A stretch of 64,000 nt of DNA from Vulcanimicrobiota bacterium (GTDB lineage Bacteria; Vulcanimicrobiota; Xenobia; Xenobiales; JADMJV01). Shown here piece after piece: positions 9,342-18,169 of this stretch. The notes under the pieces are model-generated. The model searched no databases. It had not been told where the DNA came from and was given only the letters and a program-made list of their open reading frames with translations. Position 1 is the first letter of the stretch; every line of letters begins with the position of its first letter. The stretch covers positions 186,001 through 250,000 of the forward strand of contig JAHBVR010000003.1 in NCBI GenBank assembly GCA_019637395.1, given 5' to 3'. Position numbers and translations under genes: made by a program.

Positions 9342-10130
9342 CTACCGCTCCTTTCCGGCAAAGCGCAGAAGTCCAAAAAAGAGCAGGAAGCTGATCACGG
9401 CCAGCACCGAAGCCACCGCATTGGCCACCTCGATATTGCCCGCCTCGAATTGGGCGAAGATGAACAGCGGAGCCGTCTGCGTGCGCAAGCGCAAGTTACC
9501 GCTGACCATCACGGTGGCCCCAAATTCTCCCAGCGAGTGGGCAAAGGTGAGCAAGGTTCCGGAAAGCAACCCGCCGCGCAGAGTCGGTAACAGCACAAAG
9601 CGGAAGGTCTGCCAGGGGGAGGCCCCCATGGTATAGGCCGCTTCCTCGTAACCTCCCTCCTGTTCATCCAGCACCGGTTTGACCGCTCCCAGCATATAGG
9701 GAAAGGTCACGAACAGATGGGCCAGCAGCACACCGGCGGGAGCAAACATGGGCCGAATTCCCATGGGGTCTAAATACTTGCCCAGCAAGCCGATGGGTCC
9801 CCAGAGCAAAATCAAGGAAGTACCGACCACCACCGTAGGAATAGCCACTGGCAAATTCACCACCACAAGCAACGCCTCGCGCCCGGGAAAGCGATACTTG
9901 GAAAGCACGTAGGCGGCAAAGGTGCCTAACACAGCGTTGATGAGCGAAGTGGCGAATGCAATCAGCAGCGAGAAACGCAAGGCGAACTGGGCGTCGGGAC
10001 TACCCAGGGCCTGGAGGAAATGGGTCGGCCCGCCCTTGCCGGCGAAAAGGAAAATGGCCATCAGCGGCATCAACAGCAGCGGCAACAGCGAACTGAGCAA
10101 CAATCCGACCGGTATGCGATAGTCCTTCAT
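9342..10130 (-). CDS. Sulfate/molybdate-type ABC transporter permease
   Basis: The 262 residues show about six transmembrane segments and the binding-protein-dependent transport EAA loop (EEAAYTMGASPWQTFRFVLLP). It resembles CysT/CysW and ModB permeases (VVNLPVAIPTVVVGTSLI, SLGEFGATVMVSGNL). Only one permease gene is present here, whereas standard sulfate systems have two, so it probably works as a homodimer. It overlaps the upstream binding-protein gene by four bases (ATGA) and abuts the ATPase gene. Sulfate is the most likely substrate by similarity, but thiosulfate, molybdate or tungstate are not excluded. Confidence 0.88.
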   Translation of the reverse strand: MKDYRIPVGLLLSSLLPLLLMPLMAIFLFAGKGGPTHFLQALGSPDAQFALRFSLLIAFATSLINAVLGTFAAYVLSKYRFPGREALLVVVNLPVAIPTVVVGTSLILLWGPIGLLGKYLDPMGIRPMFAPAGVLLAHLFVTFPYMLGAVKPVLDEQEGGYEEAAYTMGASPWQTFRFVLLPTLRGGLLSGTLLTFAHSLGEFGATVMVSGNLRLRTQTAPLFIFAQFEAGNIEVANAVASVLAVISFLLFFGLLRFAGKER

Positions 10131-11131
10131 TTCCCCAGCACCGCCAATACCTTATTTTGCCAAATCGCTTCGATGATCTCGGTGCGCGCCCGCGGCCAGC
10201 CGCCCAGGTCGTCAATGGTGAAAGGCTTTTCGATAGCCCGAAAGCTCAGGTTGTAGCGCTCGTCAACCGAGCGAAAGCCGGCCTCGGCAAACAGCTCCTG
10301 GGCGCGCGCGCTCCACAGGAATTGGGCGAAAGCATCCACCAGCGGGCGGTCCTGGAGGCTGACATTGCGCGGTATCACCACCACCGTGTGCTCCGATAAA
10401 ATAGTGCTCACCGGGTAGACGATTTCCCCCTCCAGACGGCCCGCCCTGGCGTCGCGCAGCAGGTCCTGCTCATAGGTGACGAGCGCGTCGCCCAGCCCGC
10501 TGTTAAACTGAGTGCGCGCCGACTGGGCCGAGCTGGCCTGGCTGACTACGTGGCGCCAGATCTTTTCCAACCGTTGACCGGCCTGCTCCGGAGAACCGCC
10601 GGTGTAGAGAGCCGAAGCATACTCAGCCAGCACGGCCCATTGAGCTCCGCCCGAGGTGAGGGGGTCGGGATGCACGATGGCCACTTCCTGCTCGGCCAGG
10701 TCGGCGAAATCCCGAATCCCGCGCGGATTACCGGGGCGAGTCAGAATGACGAAGGGCGTGCGGTTGACCACACCATGCTCGGGCAACCCCTCGAGGGTGG
10801 CCAGTCTCTCATCGATTAGCGTCTTGGCGTCCAGCCCGGTGGCCAGGATGGCCAGTTGGGCCGGGACTCCCATTTTGATCTGGTGGGTGACCGTGCCCGA
10901 GCCGGCAAAGGCGGAAACCATCTCGATATGTTCGCCCGTCTGCTTCTGCCACTCGGCCTGAAAGGCCGGAAAGATTCGCGAATTCATAACCTCACCGAGG
11001 ATGCTGAAGCCGTAGACGATGACGGTGCGAGAAGTTCCGCGCTGGCCCGGCAGCCAGGGCCACACGGCGTACAGAAAGACGGCCAACAACCCCACCCCAA
11101 ACGCCGTCTGCCTGGTGACCCCAACACTCAC
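10127..11131 (-). CDS. Periplasmic substrate-binding protein of the sulfate ABC family
   Basis: The 334 residues begin with an uncleaved-looking hydrophobic N-terminus (GVGLLAVFLYAVWPWLPG) and then fit the Sbp/CysP-like type II binding fold: FAGSGTVTHQI, IVHPDPLTSGGAQWAVLAEY, GDALVTYEQDLL, and YPVSTILSEHTVVVI. The ligand loop containing PDPLTSGGA is typical of oxyanion binders. The annotated start is a GTG at 11131, with GGAAAG too close upstream to serve as a clean ribosome site, so an internal GTG may be used. It is the first gene of the import operon, divergent from the ParDE module. Confidence 0.85.
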   Translation of the reverse strand: MSVGVTRQTAFGVGLLAVFLYAVWPWLPGQRGTSRTVIVYGFSILGEVMNSRIFPAFQAEWQKQTGEHIEMVSAFAGSGTVTHQIKMGVPAQLAILATGLDAKTLIDERLATLEGLPEHGVVNRTPFVILTRPGNPRGIRDFADLAEQEVAIVHPDPLTSGGAQWAVLAEYASALYTGGSPEQAGQRLEKIWRHVVSQASSAQSARTQFNSGLGDALVTYEQDLLRDARAGRLEGEIVYPVSTILSEHTVVVIPRNVSLQDRPLVDAFAQFLWSARAQELFAEAGFRSVDERYNLSFRAIEKPFTIDDLGGWPRARTEIIEAIWQNKVLAVLGK

Positions 11132-11202
11132 CTTTCCATTGTAAGCGCAAGCACCCGCGGTCCGCCATAAACCAGGGTACTGACTCGCATAACAAAAAGT
11201 GT

Positions 11203-11220
11203 TAGGATTCTGTTATCCTA
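11203..11220. promoter_or_regulatory. Candidate operator of the ParDE module
   Basis: An inverted repeat TAGGAT-N6-ATCCTA lies 18 bases before the antitoxin ATG, within the likely promoter. ParD antitoxins autoregulate through such dyads, so this is the probable site; its location also allows it to influence the divergent importer operon. Confidence 0.5.
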
Positions 11221-11238
11221 CGGACGAGGTGGATCGCC

Positions 11239-11502
11239 ATGAACTTCTCCCTGACTCCAGAGCTCGAGCGATTTGTTCAGGAGCGTGTCGATTCGGGTTT
11301 ATATGGTTCCGCCAGCGAGGTTGTTCGAGATGGTCTTCGACTCTTACGCGAAAAGGTACTGCTCGAACGCAGGCAATTGGCCTACGAACTCAATCGCTTC
11401 ATCGATCAGGGTCTGGATGAGGCCCGACAGGGGCGCATAGTGAGTCCCGAAACTTCGCGTGCCCGCACCGCCGCTCAGCTGGCTAAATATCGTAAAGAAT
11501 GA
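11239..11502 (+). CDS. parD: ParD-like antitoxin (ribbon-helix-helix)
   Basis: The 87 residues have the ParD/CopG N-terminal ribbon-helix-helix: NFSLTPELERFVQERVDSGLYGSASEVVRDGLRLL, where the GLYGSASEVVRDGLR core is diagnostic. The C-terminal half (ELNRFIDQGLDEARQGRIVSPE) is the toxin-wrapping tail. GAGGTGG sits just before ATG 11239. The stop overlaps the toxin start by four bases. It should neutralise the downstream ParE and repress the operon. Confidence 0.9.
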   Translation: MNFSLTPELERFVQERVDSGLYGSASEVVRDGLRLLREKVLLERRQLAYELNRFIDQGLDEARQGRIVSPETSRARTAAQLAKYRKE

Positions 11503-11822
11503 GCGACTATCAGCTCACCGATCTGGCACAGCGGGACCTGGAAGAAATTGTGGATTACATCGCCGGCAAATTGAACAACCCGGATGGCGCCCAGGTCGTG
11601 CTCGATTACCTGTACCAGGCCATGGAAGACATCGGGGAGCGACCGAGCCGGGGTCACGCTCGTCCCGACCTAACAGATCGCCCGGTGCGCTTTTACCGCA
11701 AGAGCAGGGCTCAGAAATACTACCTAATTTTTGACCCGAGCACTCGTCCTGTGATCATCCTCAGGATCGCCAGCGTGCGCCGGGACTTTCTGGGCCTACT
11801 GGAAGAGAAAGCTCAGTCGTAG
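11499..11822 (+). CDS. parE: ParE/RelE-superfamily toxin
   Basis: The 107 residues fit the ParE family: YQLTDLAQRDLEEIVDYIAG at the start, then GERPSRGHARPDL, FYRKSRAQKYYLIFDP and the C-terminal IILRIASVRRDF strand. ParE toxins usually poison DNA gyrase; RelE relatives cut mRNA on the ribosome, and sequence alone does not exclude that. It is translationally coupled to the antitoxin by an ATGA overlap and looks intact. Its last ten bases overlap the convergent prepilin-like gene. Confidence 0.9.
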   Translation: MSDYQLTDLAQRDLEEIVDYIAGKLNNPDGAQVVLDYLYQAMEDIGERPSRGHARPDLTDRPVRFYRKSRAQKYYLIFDPSTRPVIILRIASVRRDFLGLLEEKAQS

Positions 11823-12577
11823 CCGGGGCAGACGCGGAAGCGGAGCGAGTAGAAGCTGGGCTTGCCGGTGCTGTTGTCGGTGAAGAACTTCAATTCCAAT
11901 TCCACCAATCTGGTGTTGTTGCGGAAGTCCTGACTGCCCTTCTGGGCGCTGAAGACGGCCGGGCTGTCGTCGCTGAGCGTCTCGTTCCCCTGGGCGTCCC
12001 GGCGCACGAAGCGCAGCGCGAACCCCCCGTGCTCATCGATGGCCCCCGTTTTATTGTCGACGCCCCAGAGCTTCTGGTTGGGCATCAGCACGCGGCTGTG
12101 CACCACCCGGCTGCCCTTTTCAAATACCTGAGCGGGCAACAGCGGAGCCACGGTGGGAGTGTCAGCGGAACCGGCCGGCGTGGGCTGAATCCAGCGGACC
12201 AGTTTGCCGGTATTGCCCTTGAGCGGCTGCAGCGTGTAGTAAACGTGGTTGCTCCAGTAGGGGTTGCCCTGGTCGTTGGCATAGATGCGCGCCGAGTTGT
12301 TGGTCTCCAGAGCGCTGCACAGGCTGATACCGGGCGCCTGCGACTTGCTGGTGCTGCCCGAGGGATAGTTCTGAATGGTCTGCAGACTGCACTGTTGCAG
12401 GTCGCGGCGCAGCCAGGCCACGCACGTTTCGGCATCAGCGCTGAGGAAGTAGTTGGCATCCGCGTTCTGGCTGCTATTCTTGGCCAGTTTGAAGAGCGAA
12501 CCCAGCAGCGCGAAAACCACGCCGGTGAGGGCCACATAGATGACCATTTCAACTTGAGTAAAGCCCAAACGTCTCAT
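11813..12577 (-). CDS. PilW-like prepilin / minor pseudopilin
   Basis: ATG 12577 overlaps the stop of the previous gene (ATGA) and gives MRRLGFTQVEMVIYVALTGV, a class III prepilin leader with the cleavage site G|FTQVE (Glu at +5) and a hydrophobic helix. The 254-residue product has a large polar C-terminal domain typical of PilW-like minor pilins. It should be processed by a prepilin peptidase and sit at the tip of a type IV pilus or type II secretion pseudopilus. It is the last gene of a three-gene operon. No peptidase or assembly ATPase gene lies in the window. Confidence 0.82.
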   Translation of the reverse strand: MRRLGFTQVEMVIYVALTGVVFALLGSLFKLAKNSSQNADANYFLSADAETCVAWLRRDLQQCSLQTIQNYPSGSTSKSQAPGISLCSALETNNSARIYANDQGNPYWSNHVYYTLQPLKGNTGKLVRWIQPTPAGSADTPTVAPLLPAQVFEKGSRVVHSRVLMPNQKLWGVDNKTGAIDEHGGFALRFVRRDAQGNETLSDDSPAVFSAQKGSQDFRNNTRLVELELKFFTDNSTGKPSFYSLRFRVCPGYD

Positions 12578-12999
12578 CGCCACACCGGTACTTTCACGCT
12601 CATCGTTTTATGGCCGTTGTTGCTGCCAATCCCCTCGTCCCATTCCACTTTGATGCTGACTTCAGCGGCATCGCCGGTGGCCTTGCCGATGAAAGCGTCC
12701 CCGGGAGTAATGGTGCGCTTGAAGTCCATGGCCTGCGGCCGCCCGTCGGCATAGAGAGTGACGGGCGAGATCGGCTCGCTCCAACTTTTGGGAGCCGGGG
12801 TACCGAACTTGTGCGCTTTGATCTCATCCATCGTCGAGTGCATCACCAGGATGGCCACGGTGCGATTGCGGCTCATCACCGCGTAGCGCGAGCTGCGCGA
12901 GAAGACGGTGATCAGAGTAAAGACGGCGGTGACCATGAGGGCGCAGGCTATCAACAATTCTACCAGGCCAAGGCCGCCTGCGCGGCGGCGGAGCTTCAT
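12574..12999 (-). CDS. PilV-like prepilin / minor pseudopilin
   Basis: The 141-residue protein starts at ATG 12999, which overlaps the upstream stop by four bases; longer versions of this frame cover the neighbouring gene and are unlikely. The leader MKLRRRAGG is followed by LGLVELLIACALMVTAVF, so cleavage after Gly-Gly puts Glu at +5 as in type IV pilins. The C-terminal part has beta-strand character (AAEVSIKVEWDEG). Operon order PilX-like, PilV-like, PilW-like resembles minor pilin operons elsewhere, where these proteins prime pilus assembly. Confidence 0.8.
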   Translation of the reverse strand: MKLRRRAGGLGLVELLIACALMVTAVFTLITVFSRSSRYAVMSRNRTVAILVMHSTMDEIKAHKFGTPAPKSWSEPISPVTLYADGRPQAMDFKRTITPGDAFIGKATGDAAEVSIKVEWDEGIGSNNGHKTMSVKVPVWR

Positions 13000-15923
13000 T
13001 GGTGCCACCCCTGAAGGCTGGGGTAGTGATAGGTTGGCCCTATATCCACCGGTTCCCCTACATTCATCAGCCGGCCATAACGATGTTCGATGGCCCAACC
13101 GAACCAATCCAACTCCTTCAGGCCTTCGCTGCGGGCGCCCGGCAGGAACATCGAACAGCGGGTGGTGTTCGCATCAAACAGCAGAGCATTGGCGGTAATG
13201 TTGCCCTTCAGGCTCATCACCGCCCCCACCGTGTAACTGGCGTTGGAAACGATATCTCCCTGAGCCACCAGCATCCCGATGGTGACCGGCGCCCGCATCC
13301 CGCCTTCCGCGATGCCGATCCGTCCCCCGGCGTAAATCAAACAACCCGGCACTTCTTGCAGCATCATCAGAGCGGCGTTGTCGGCGATCTTGCTCTTCAT
13401 TTCGGTCAGAAAATCGCTGAGCCCGCTGACCTCAAACAAGGACTTGCCGGCCGTGGAATCCATGCCCATGACATCCGCGATAGCCTTTTCCAGAAGGTCG
13501 AAGAGGCCGGTTTGCTCGACGAAGTCGGCCAGGCCAAAACTGAGTTGTTTGATGACAATCTTCACGACTACGTCGGTGATAAGCATCGGGGCCATTTTTT
13601 TGACCATCTCCGGCCCCTGGGTCTTGATCAAATTGGCGGTGTCGTCCGGGGTGGGAAACTTGATGCTGTTGAGATGGAAATTCTTGACCCGTTCCAGGTA
13701 GACGGTCGGGTTGACCTTAGGGAACATCGGCACCATGCCCTCGCCGATCAGCCACCAGTCGGCGTGGGTGATGAAATTCTCACCCCAGGCCAGATTCATC
13801 TGGGTGGTGTAGATCAAGGCCATGGCCTTGAAGAGCTTATTGTTGACATTGGTATTGGTGGCCGCCGGCAGCGGCACCGGAATGGGAATCGGGCCGATAG
13901 GCGTGATCACGCAGGCGATCACGAACATGGTCGCATACTGAGAAAAGAAGGGCTTGCGCCGATGGAAGGGCCCGGCCAGTTTGGCCAGGTTGGGCACGAC
14001 CGTCGAAACCGCTTCGCGGAAAGTTTTCAGTTCCGGAAGTTTGTCCAGATCCAGGTCGCCGAGAGAGTAAGCCGGCCACACCCCGTGCGGGATGGTGATG
14101 TCGCCGGTGACCATAATCGCGCTGGTGGTCGGATGGATGGCGTTGATAGGAGCGCCCACCAGCACCGAGCCCAGGGCTTCCGAGCCGCCGCAAGTGAAGT
14201 TACCCTTGACGATAAGTTTGGCGCCCTCTTCGAGGAAGACCCGGCCGCGTGGCTTGCGGGGCTCGCTGGATCCGGCGTTCGGATTGGCCACCTCCAGATT
14301 GCCCTCCACGATCAAGGTGGAGCCGCGCATCAGCCACAGATCGCCGTTGATCTTGACGTTGCTGCGCAGGCGAACGGAGCGGCCGGGCGGCACGTCAAAG
14401 GTCGCCTTCATTTCGATGTGGGTATCGCTGATGGTAAACTCGGTCGCGCTATCTTTGCGGCCAAAGTGAACCAGGCGAACCTCTTTCCGGAGAATGTTCA
14501 TGAACTTGCTGGTGTCCGGCGTTCCGCCACCGATGGCCTCAAAAACCGACAGCACCACATCGACCATGAACTGGCCCAGCACCTGGTAGAATTTCTTGTA
14601 GGACATATAGGGAACGCCATTGTCGCCGGTGATTTTCTCATCGTCCGTGCGGGTAGCCGGACCGTTGGTCTCGGCATCGGGGACCTTGTCCAACACATCC
14701 TTCAGCTCGTCGCCAAAGGCTTCCGACAGCTCCTGGAGCTCTTTTCCGACCGACTCTTCCTTTTTCTTGGCGTCGTTGAGCTTGTTCAGCCTGTCGGCTT
14801 TTTTATCCGGGTCGGTTTCCGCATTGTACTCATCCTGCCTGGCTTTGACGTCCGCTTTGGCCGTCTCATACTCGCCTCGCTTGGTGGCGGAGCGGGCGTC
14901 CTGGCTTTTTTGCAGGGCGTCCAGTTGTCCCTGAGCACCGGCTCCGTCAGGAGGGAAAGGCATGTGCAACCAGACGGTCACGAAGATTCCCTGAATTCTG
15001 CCCCCGGGGATGAAGAAAAACGGGAACTGCATCGCCTGGCGCAGGCTCAGGGCACTGGCCAGACCTTTGGCCGGGTCCGTGAATAGTTGCTTCACGAACT
15101 CGAGGGACAGAAGGGCGCCGTTCATCAGCTCCGTCTTGTCCTGAGTTCCGTCCGCGCCGGTTAATTTGTCCATGGCGTTGTGAATCTGGCCCTGGATGAC
15201 GTTCGGATACGCCTCGGGAACGGCCAGGTCGGCGGGCGGTCCCGGAAAGGCCAGGAAGCGGCCCTTGTCCACCGAGGGAGTGCCCTCGGTCAGGTAGAGT
15301 TCGCCGTGAGTCAGGTTGCCCACCGCGATATTGCCTTTGGCGAACAGCCTGGCGGGAGCGCCGTTCATGGCCGTTTCGGTGGAGTAACCCGGTTTAAAAA
15401 GCTCGTTGCTCCAGGGCTGGACCCGCTGGGCCGTGATATTGCCGGCCGGGGCGCAGGCAACGTATGCAAAATCGTCGGAGATGATCGAGAGCATTTTGAC
15501 CTTGTCAGGCTGCATGCCGGGGTCACTGGAGGTCGGAGAAACCAGATTCCAGGCTTTGCCCGGTCGGGCCAGCAGCCTGGGATCCTTGGGCACAGGCTGG
15601 AGCGAAAGCGCGTTGGCGATGCCTTGATCCTCGAAAAGCTTCCGGGCCAGTCCGGTGGGGAACTGGAGGGGCAGGCTGGTCGTCAGGGAGGCTTTGACGG
15701 TCTGGCTGTCGGGACTGAAGGCAAAGGAGGGGTGGAGCTGCTTGGCCACCTGGTACTCGGCGGCCACCCTGGCTTCCAGGTTGGCTTCTTCTCGCAGGCG
15801 GCTGGCTCTGGCGCTACTTTCGCGCCAGTGCATCCCCGCCACCAGAATCAGGAGTACGAACATCAGGCTCAGCACCATGACCAGGGCACTGGCTCGTTGC
15901 CTGCGGCGCGCGATGGGACCCAT
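12996..15923 (-). CDS. Very large PilX-like membrane-anchored protein
   Basis: The N-terminus (RRRQRASALVMVLSLMFVLLILVAGM) is a PilX-like positively charged hydrophobic anchor. The remaining 930 residues are far longer than PilX (about 200). A coiled-coil, Lys/Glu/Asp-rich stretch lies near residues 330-410 (ARSATKRGEYETAKADVKARQDEYN region). Around residues 500-620 are repeated short beta units (VRLRSNVKINGDLWL, STLIVEGNLEV, AKLIVKGNFTCGG, IMVTGDITIP) like a polymer-forming beta-helix. Similar units return near the C-terminus (MLVAQGDIVSNAS, SLKGNITANALLFD). It leads the prepilin operon and may be a surface adhesin or pilus-tip component; that is inference. Confidence 0.75.
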   Translation of the reverse strand: MGPIARRRQRASALVMVLSLMFVLLILVAGMHWRESSARASRLREEANLEARVAAEYQVAKQLHPSFAFSPDSQTVKASLTTSLPLQFPTGLARKLFEDQGIANALSLQPVPKDPRLLARPGKAWNLVSPTSSDPGMQPDKVKMLSIISDDFAYVACAPAGNITAQRVQPWSNELFKPGYSTETAMNGAPARLFAKGNIAVGNLTHGELYLTEGTPSVDKGRFLAFPGPPADLAVPEAYPNVIQGQIHNAMDKLTGADGTQDKTELMNGALLSLEFVKQLFTDPAKGLASALSLRQAMQFPFFFIPGGRIQGIFVTVWLHMPFPPDGAGAQGQLDALQKSQDARSATKRGEYETAKADVKARQDEYNAETDPDKKADRLNKLNDAKKKEESVGKELQELSEAFGDELKDVLDKVPDAETNGPATRTDDEKITGDNGVPYMSYKKFYQVLGQFMVDVVLSVFEAIGGGTPDTSKFMNILRKEVRLVHFGRKDSATEFTISDTHIEMKATFDVPPGRSVRLRSNVKINGDLWLMRGSTLIVEGNLEVANPNAGSSEPRKPRGRVFLEEGAKLIVKGNFTCGGSEALGSVLVGAPINAIHPTTSAIMVTGDITIPHGVWPAYSLGDLDLDKLPELKTFREAVSTVVPNLAKLAGPFHRRKPFFSQYATMFVIACVITPIGPIPIPVPLPAATNTNVNNKLFKAMALIYTTQMNLAWGENFITHADWWLIGEGMVPMFPKVNPTVYLERVKNFHLNSIKFPTPDDTANLIKTQGPEMVKKMAPMLITDVVVKIVIKQLSFGLADFVEQTGLFDLLEKAIADVMGMDSTAGKSLFEVSGLSDFLTEMKSKIADNAALMMLQEVPGCLIYAGGRIGIAEGGMRAPVTIGMLVAQGDIVSNASYTVGAVMSLKGNITANALLFDANTTRCSMFLPGARSEGLKELDWFGWAIEHRYGRLMNVGEPVDIGPTYHYPSLQGWHQ

Positions 15924-16008
15924 GGACTTCTACCGCCCCTCGTCTAAGACTTTCGTCCAGTTAGTCCGAGGAGTATAACCTGGATTGGCCGGGATGCAAC
16001 CTTTCGAC

Positions 16009-16449
16009 TCAGTTGCTTGACAGCAAAAATCCTTCGACCGAAGCCGCGATCATCGACTCACGGCTGGCCAGGCGTTCCGAAGGCTGACTGGGATTGGCGT
16101 TGAGCAGCACCGAGGGGCTGTGAAAAATCACCGCCAAAGCCTGGGCGGGCGTCATCTTACCCTCAAGAATCTTGCGCAGGCGGCTGAGCACAGGAGAGTC
16201 GGAAATGCGCACCCGCTCATGACCTTCTTTGAATTTGCAGCGGGCGCGCTTGCCCCGCCGGGCGGCGCCCTTGCCGGGCATCACCACATTGGAGTGCAAC
16301 GGGCGCCGGGCCGGGAGGATGGCTTTGAACTTGGGGGGCCCGGGCTTGAGAGCGGGAGTCTTGGGGGCGGTGCAACGCGTTCCTTTGACGGCGGTCTGGT
16401 GCTTCACGGGCGGCAGGCTCAAGGTCGACTTCACGGTCATCATGACCAT
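16009..16449 (-). CDS. Basic Pro/Lys/Arg-rich protein of unknown function
   Basis: The 146 residues start at ATG 16449, preceded by GAGGG. The first 85 residues are basic and proline-rich (APKTPALKPGPPKFKAI, GAARRGKRARCKFKEG) and look disordered. The second half has helices (SPVLSRLRKILEGKMTPAQALAVIF). No family is recognised. It follows the histidine kinase gene by 55 bases on the same strand. A competing frame on the other strand runs into the kinase gene and is judged a shadow. Confidence 0.55.
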   Translation of the reverse strand: MVMMTVKSTLSLPPVKHQTAVKGTRCTAPKTPALKPGPPKFKAILPARRPLHSNVVMPGKGAARRGKRARCKFKEGHERVRISDSPVLSRLRKILEGKMTPAQALAVIFHSPSVLLNANPSQPSERLASRESMIAASVEGFLLSSN

Positions 16450-16504
16450 GTTATCCCTCGCTTTGACGAAAAGTTAAGGACTCGGCAAGATCTCGGCAAA
16501 CTTT

Positions 16505-18136
16505 TCAGGATTTCTCCACCGGTAAGGAAAATCGGCAACGGACTTCGCTTCCCTGGCCGGGCGTGCCCAGGATGTGCACGCTTCCGCCCAGCCCCTGCAC
16601 CCGTTCTTGTAACCCCAACAACCCCAGCGAGGTGCGGACTTTCTCCGCAACGATGCCGACGCCGTCATCGCAAATACGCACTTCCAGTTCGTCGCCGTCG
16701 CGTTTGACCTCCAGTTCCACCCGACCCGCCTGCGCGTGGCGCACGACGTTGGTCAGGCCTTCCTGGCAAATGCGGAAAATCGCCAGCGTAAACTCTTCGT
16801 CCGGCACCAGGCCACCCAGTTGGACTTCCAGGCGATACTTCAGACCGGCGCGCCCACAAATATCCTGCACCAGCCAGTCCAGAGCCGGGGCCAGGCCCAA
16901 TTCATCCAGTAGAGGGGGACGTAACCGACTGGAAATTCGGCGCACCGTCGCAATCGTGTTGGTGACCAGAAGGCCCATCGCCTCCACCCGATCCAACACC
17001 GGGCTGTCTTCCAGGCGGCGTTCCAGCCAGGCCAGATCAATCTTCAGCGCCGTCAATTGCTGGCCCAGCTCGTCGTGAACTTCGCGCGACATGTGGCGCC
17101 GTTCTTCTTCGAGAGCGGCCTGCTGGTGGCTGGCCAGGCGGCGTAGTTGCTCCCGGGAGTGGCGCAGTTCCTGTTCGATCTGATGGCGCAGGGTGACGTC
17201 GGTGGCGATCACCACTACCGATTCTACCTGGCCCTGGCGAATCAACGGCCCCATCCGGCAAGAATACCAGCCCAGCGACTGGCCCTCGGGAGTAAGGGCC
17301 TCGATCTCATAGCTGACCGACTCGCCGGTTTCAAAGACCCGATTGTAATGAGCTTCCACCTCGGCCTTGAGTTCTTTGGAGAGAAAATAATCGAAGGGCT
17401 TGCCCAGCAGGTCGGAGGGTTGATAATTGCCCTCGCTGCGATTGATGAACTCGATGCGCTTCTCGCGCGAGACCAGCAAAATCGTATCCGGCGCGTTTTC
17501 CACCAGCGAACGCCAGCGAGAAAGCATCTCGCTCTCTTGCAGTCGCGACTGATGCAGGTCCTGGAGGGCATAGGACAGGCTCCAAAAGCGATTGGCGTGG
17601 CGCTGGCCGATGAGCGACAAAAAATAGGTATAAACCAGCATAATGACGGCGGTCAGCCGGGCCGGGGCATCCCCGTGGCTGGCCATAGCCCAGCTGCCGG
17701 GTAGCATCATGGTCAGCATGTAGGCCAGCATGACGGCGTAGTCCCAGACCAGGTTGGAGGTCGCGCCGGCCACCAGGCCCAGGGTCACCATCAGAGCGAG
17801 CAAACCCGTCCAACCCCGGCCGTATTCAGCGATGGTCCAGGCGTTAAAACTCGACCAACAGACCGCCAACAACAGCGTCAACAGGCAGTACCACTTGCGA
17901 TGGCGGGGCAATTCGGCCACCGGAGCGCTTTTCAGAAGGAGCGCGGAACGGTGGCGAATCAATCCGATCACCAGGGTGGCGGCGATTTCTCGATAGACCA
18001 CTGCTCGATGGTCAATCCACAGGTCGCTGGCCAGTCCGATGATGAGAGCCAGCACGGGATAGAGAAAAAGCAGCGGAACTCCGCTGTTGCCGAGATCCCG
18101 ATAGGCCTGTTCCCTGAGGCCGGCGCGCTCCTGCAT
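16505..18136 (-). CDS. Membrane PAS-domain histidine kinase (HisKA_3, NarX/DegS type)
   Basis: The 543 residues have about five or six transmembrane segments (residues 20-175), a PAS domain at about 205-315 (LVENAPDTILLVSREKRIEFINRS), then HisKA_3 with the phosphorylated His354 in MSREVHDELGQQL, and a HATPase domain with the N-box (ICQEGLTNVVRHA) and G-box (CDDGVGI, LGLLGLQERV). It should phosphorylate a NarL/LuxR-type response regulator. None is encoded next to it, so its partner lies elsewhere. The signal is unknown; the PAS region has no obvious haem or flavin signature. It follows a 95-residue gene by 33 bases. Confidence 0.9.
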   Translation of the reverse strand: MQERAGLREQAYRDLGNSGVPLLFLYPVLALIIGLASDLWIDHRAVVYREIAATLVIGLIRHRSALLLKSAPVAELPRHRKWYCLLTLLLAVCWSSFNAWTIAEYGRGWTGLLALMVTLGLVAGATSNLVWDYAVMLAYMLTMMLPGSWAMASHGDAPARLTAVIMLVYTYFLSLIGQRHANRFWSLSYALQDLHQSRLQESEMLSRWRSLVENAPDTILLVSREKRIEFINRSEGNYQPSDLLGKPFDYFLSKELKAEVEAHYNRVFETGESVSYEIEALTPEGQSLGWYSCRMGPLIRQGQVESVVVIATDVTLRHQIEQELRHSREQLRRLASHQQAALEEERRHMSREVHDELGQQLTALKIDLAWLERRLEDSPVLDRVEAMGLLVTNTIATVRRISSRLRPPLLDELGLAPALDWLVQDICGRAGLKYRLEVQLGGLVPDEEFTLAIFRICQEGLTNVVRHAQAGRVELEVKRDGDELEVRICDDGVGIVAEKVRTSLGLLGLQERVQGLGGSVHILGTPGQGSEVRCRFSLPVEKS

Positions 18137-18169
18137 CGCTCCAGCCTTCGACGGTTCAGCGAAGTCCCT

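Noticed and set aside
12999-15086. Rightward open frame of 695 codons opposite the PilX-like gene
   Set aside because: The leftward frame has a prepilin-type anchor and ATGA coupling to its neighbours; the rightward frame has only His/Arg/Gly-rich shadow composition.
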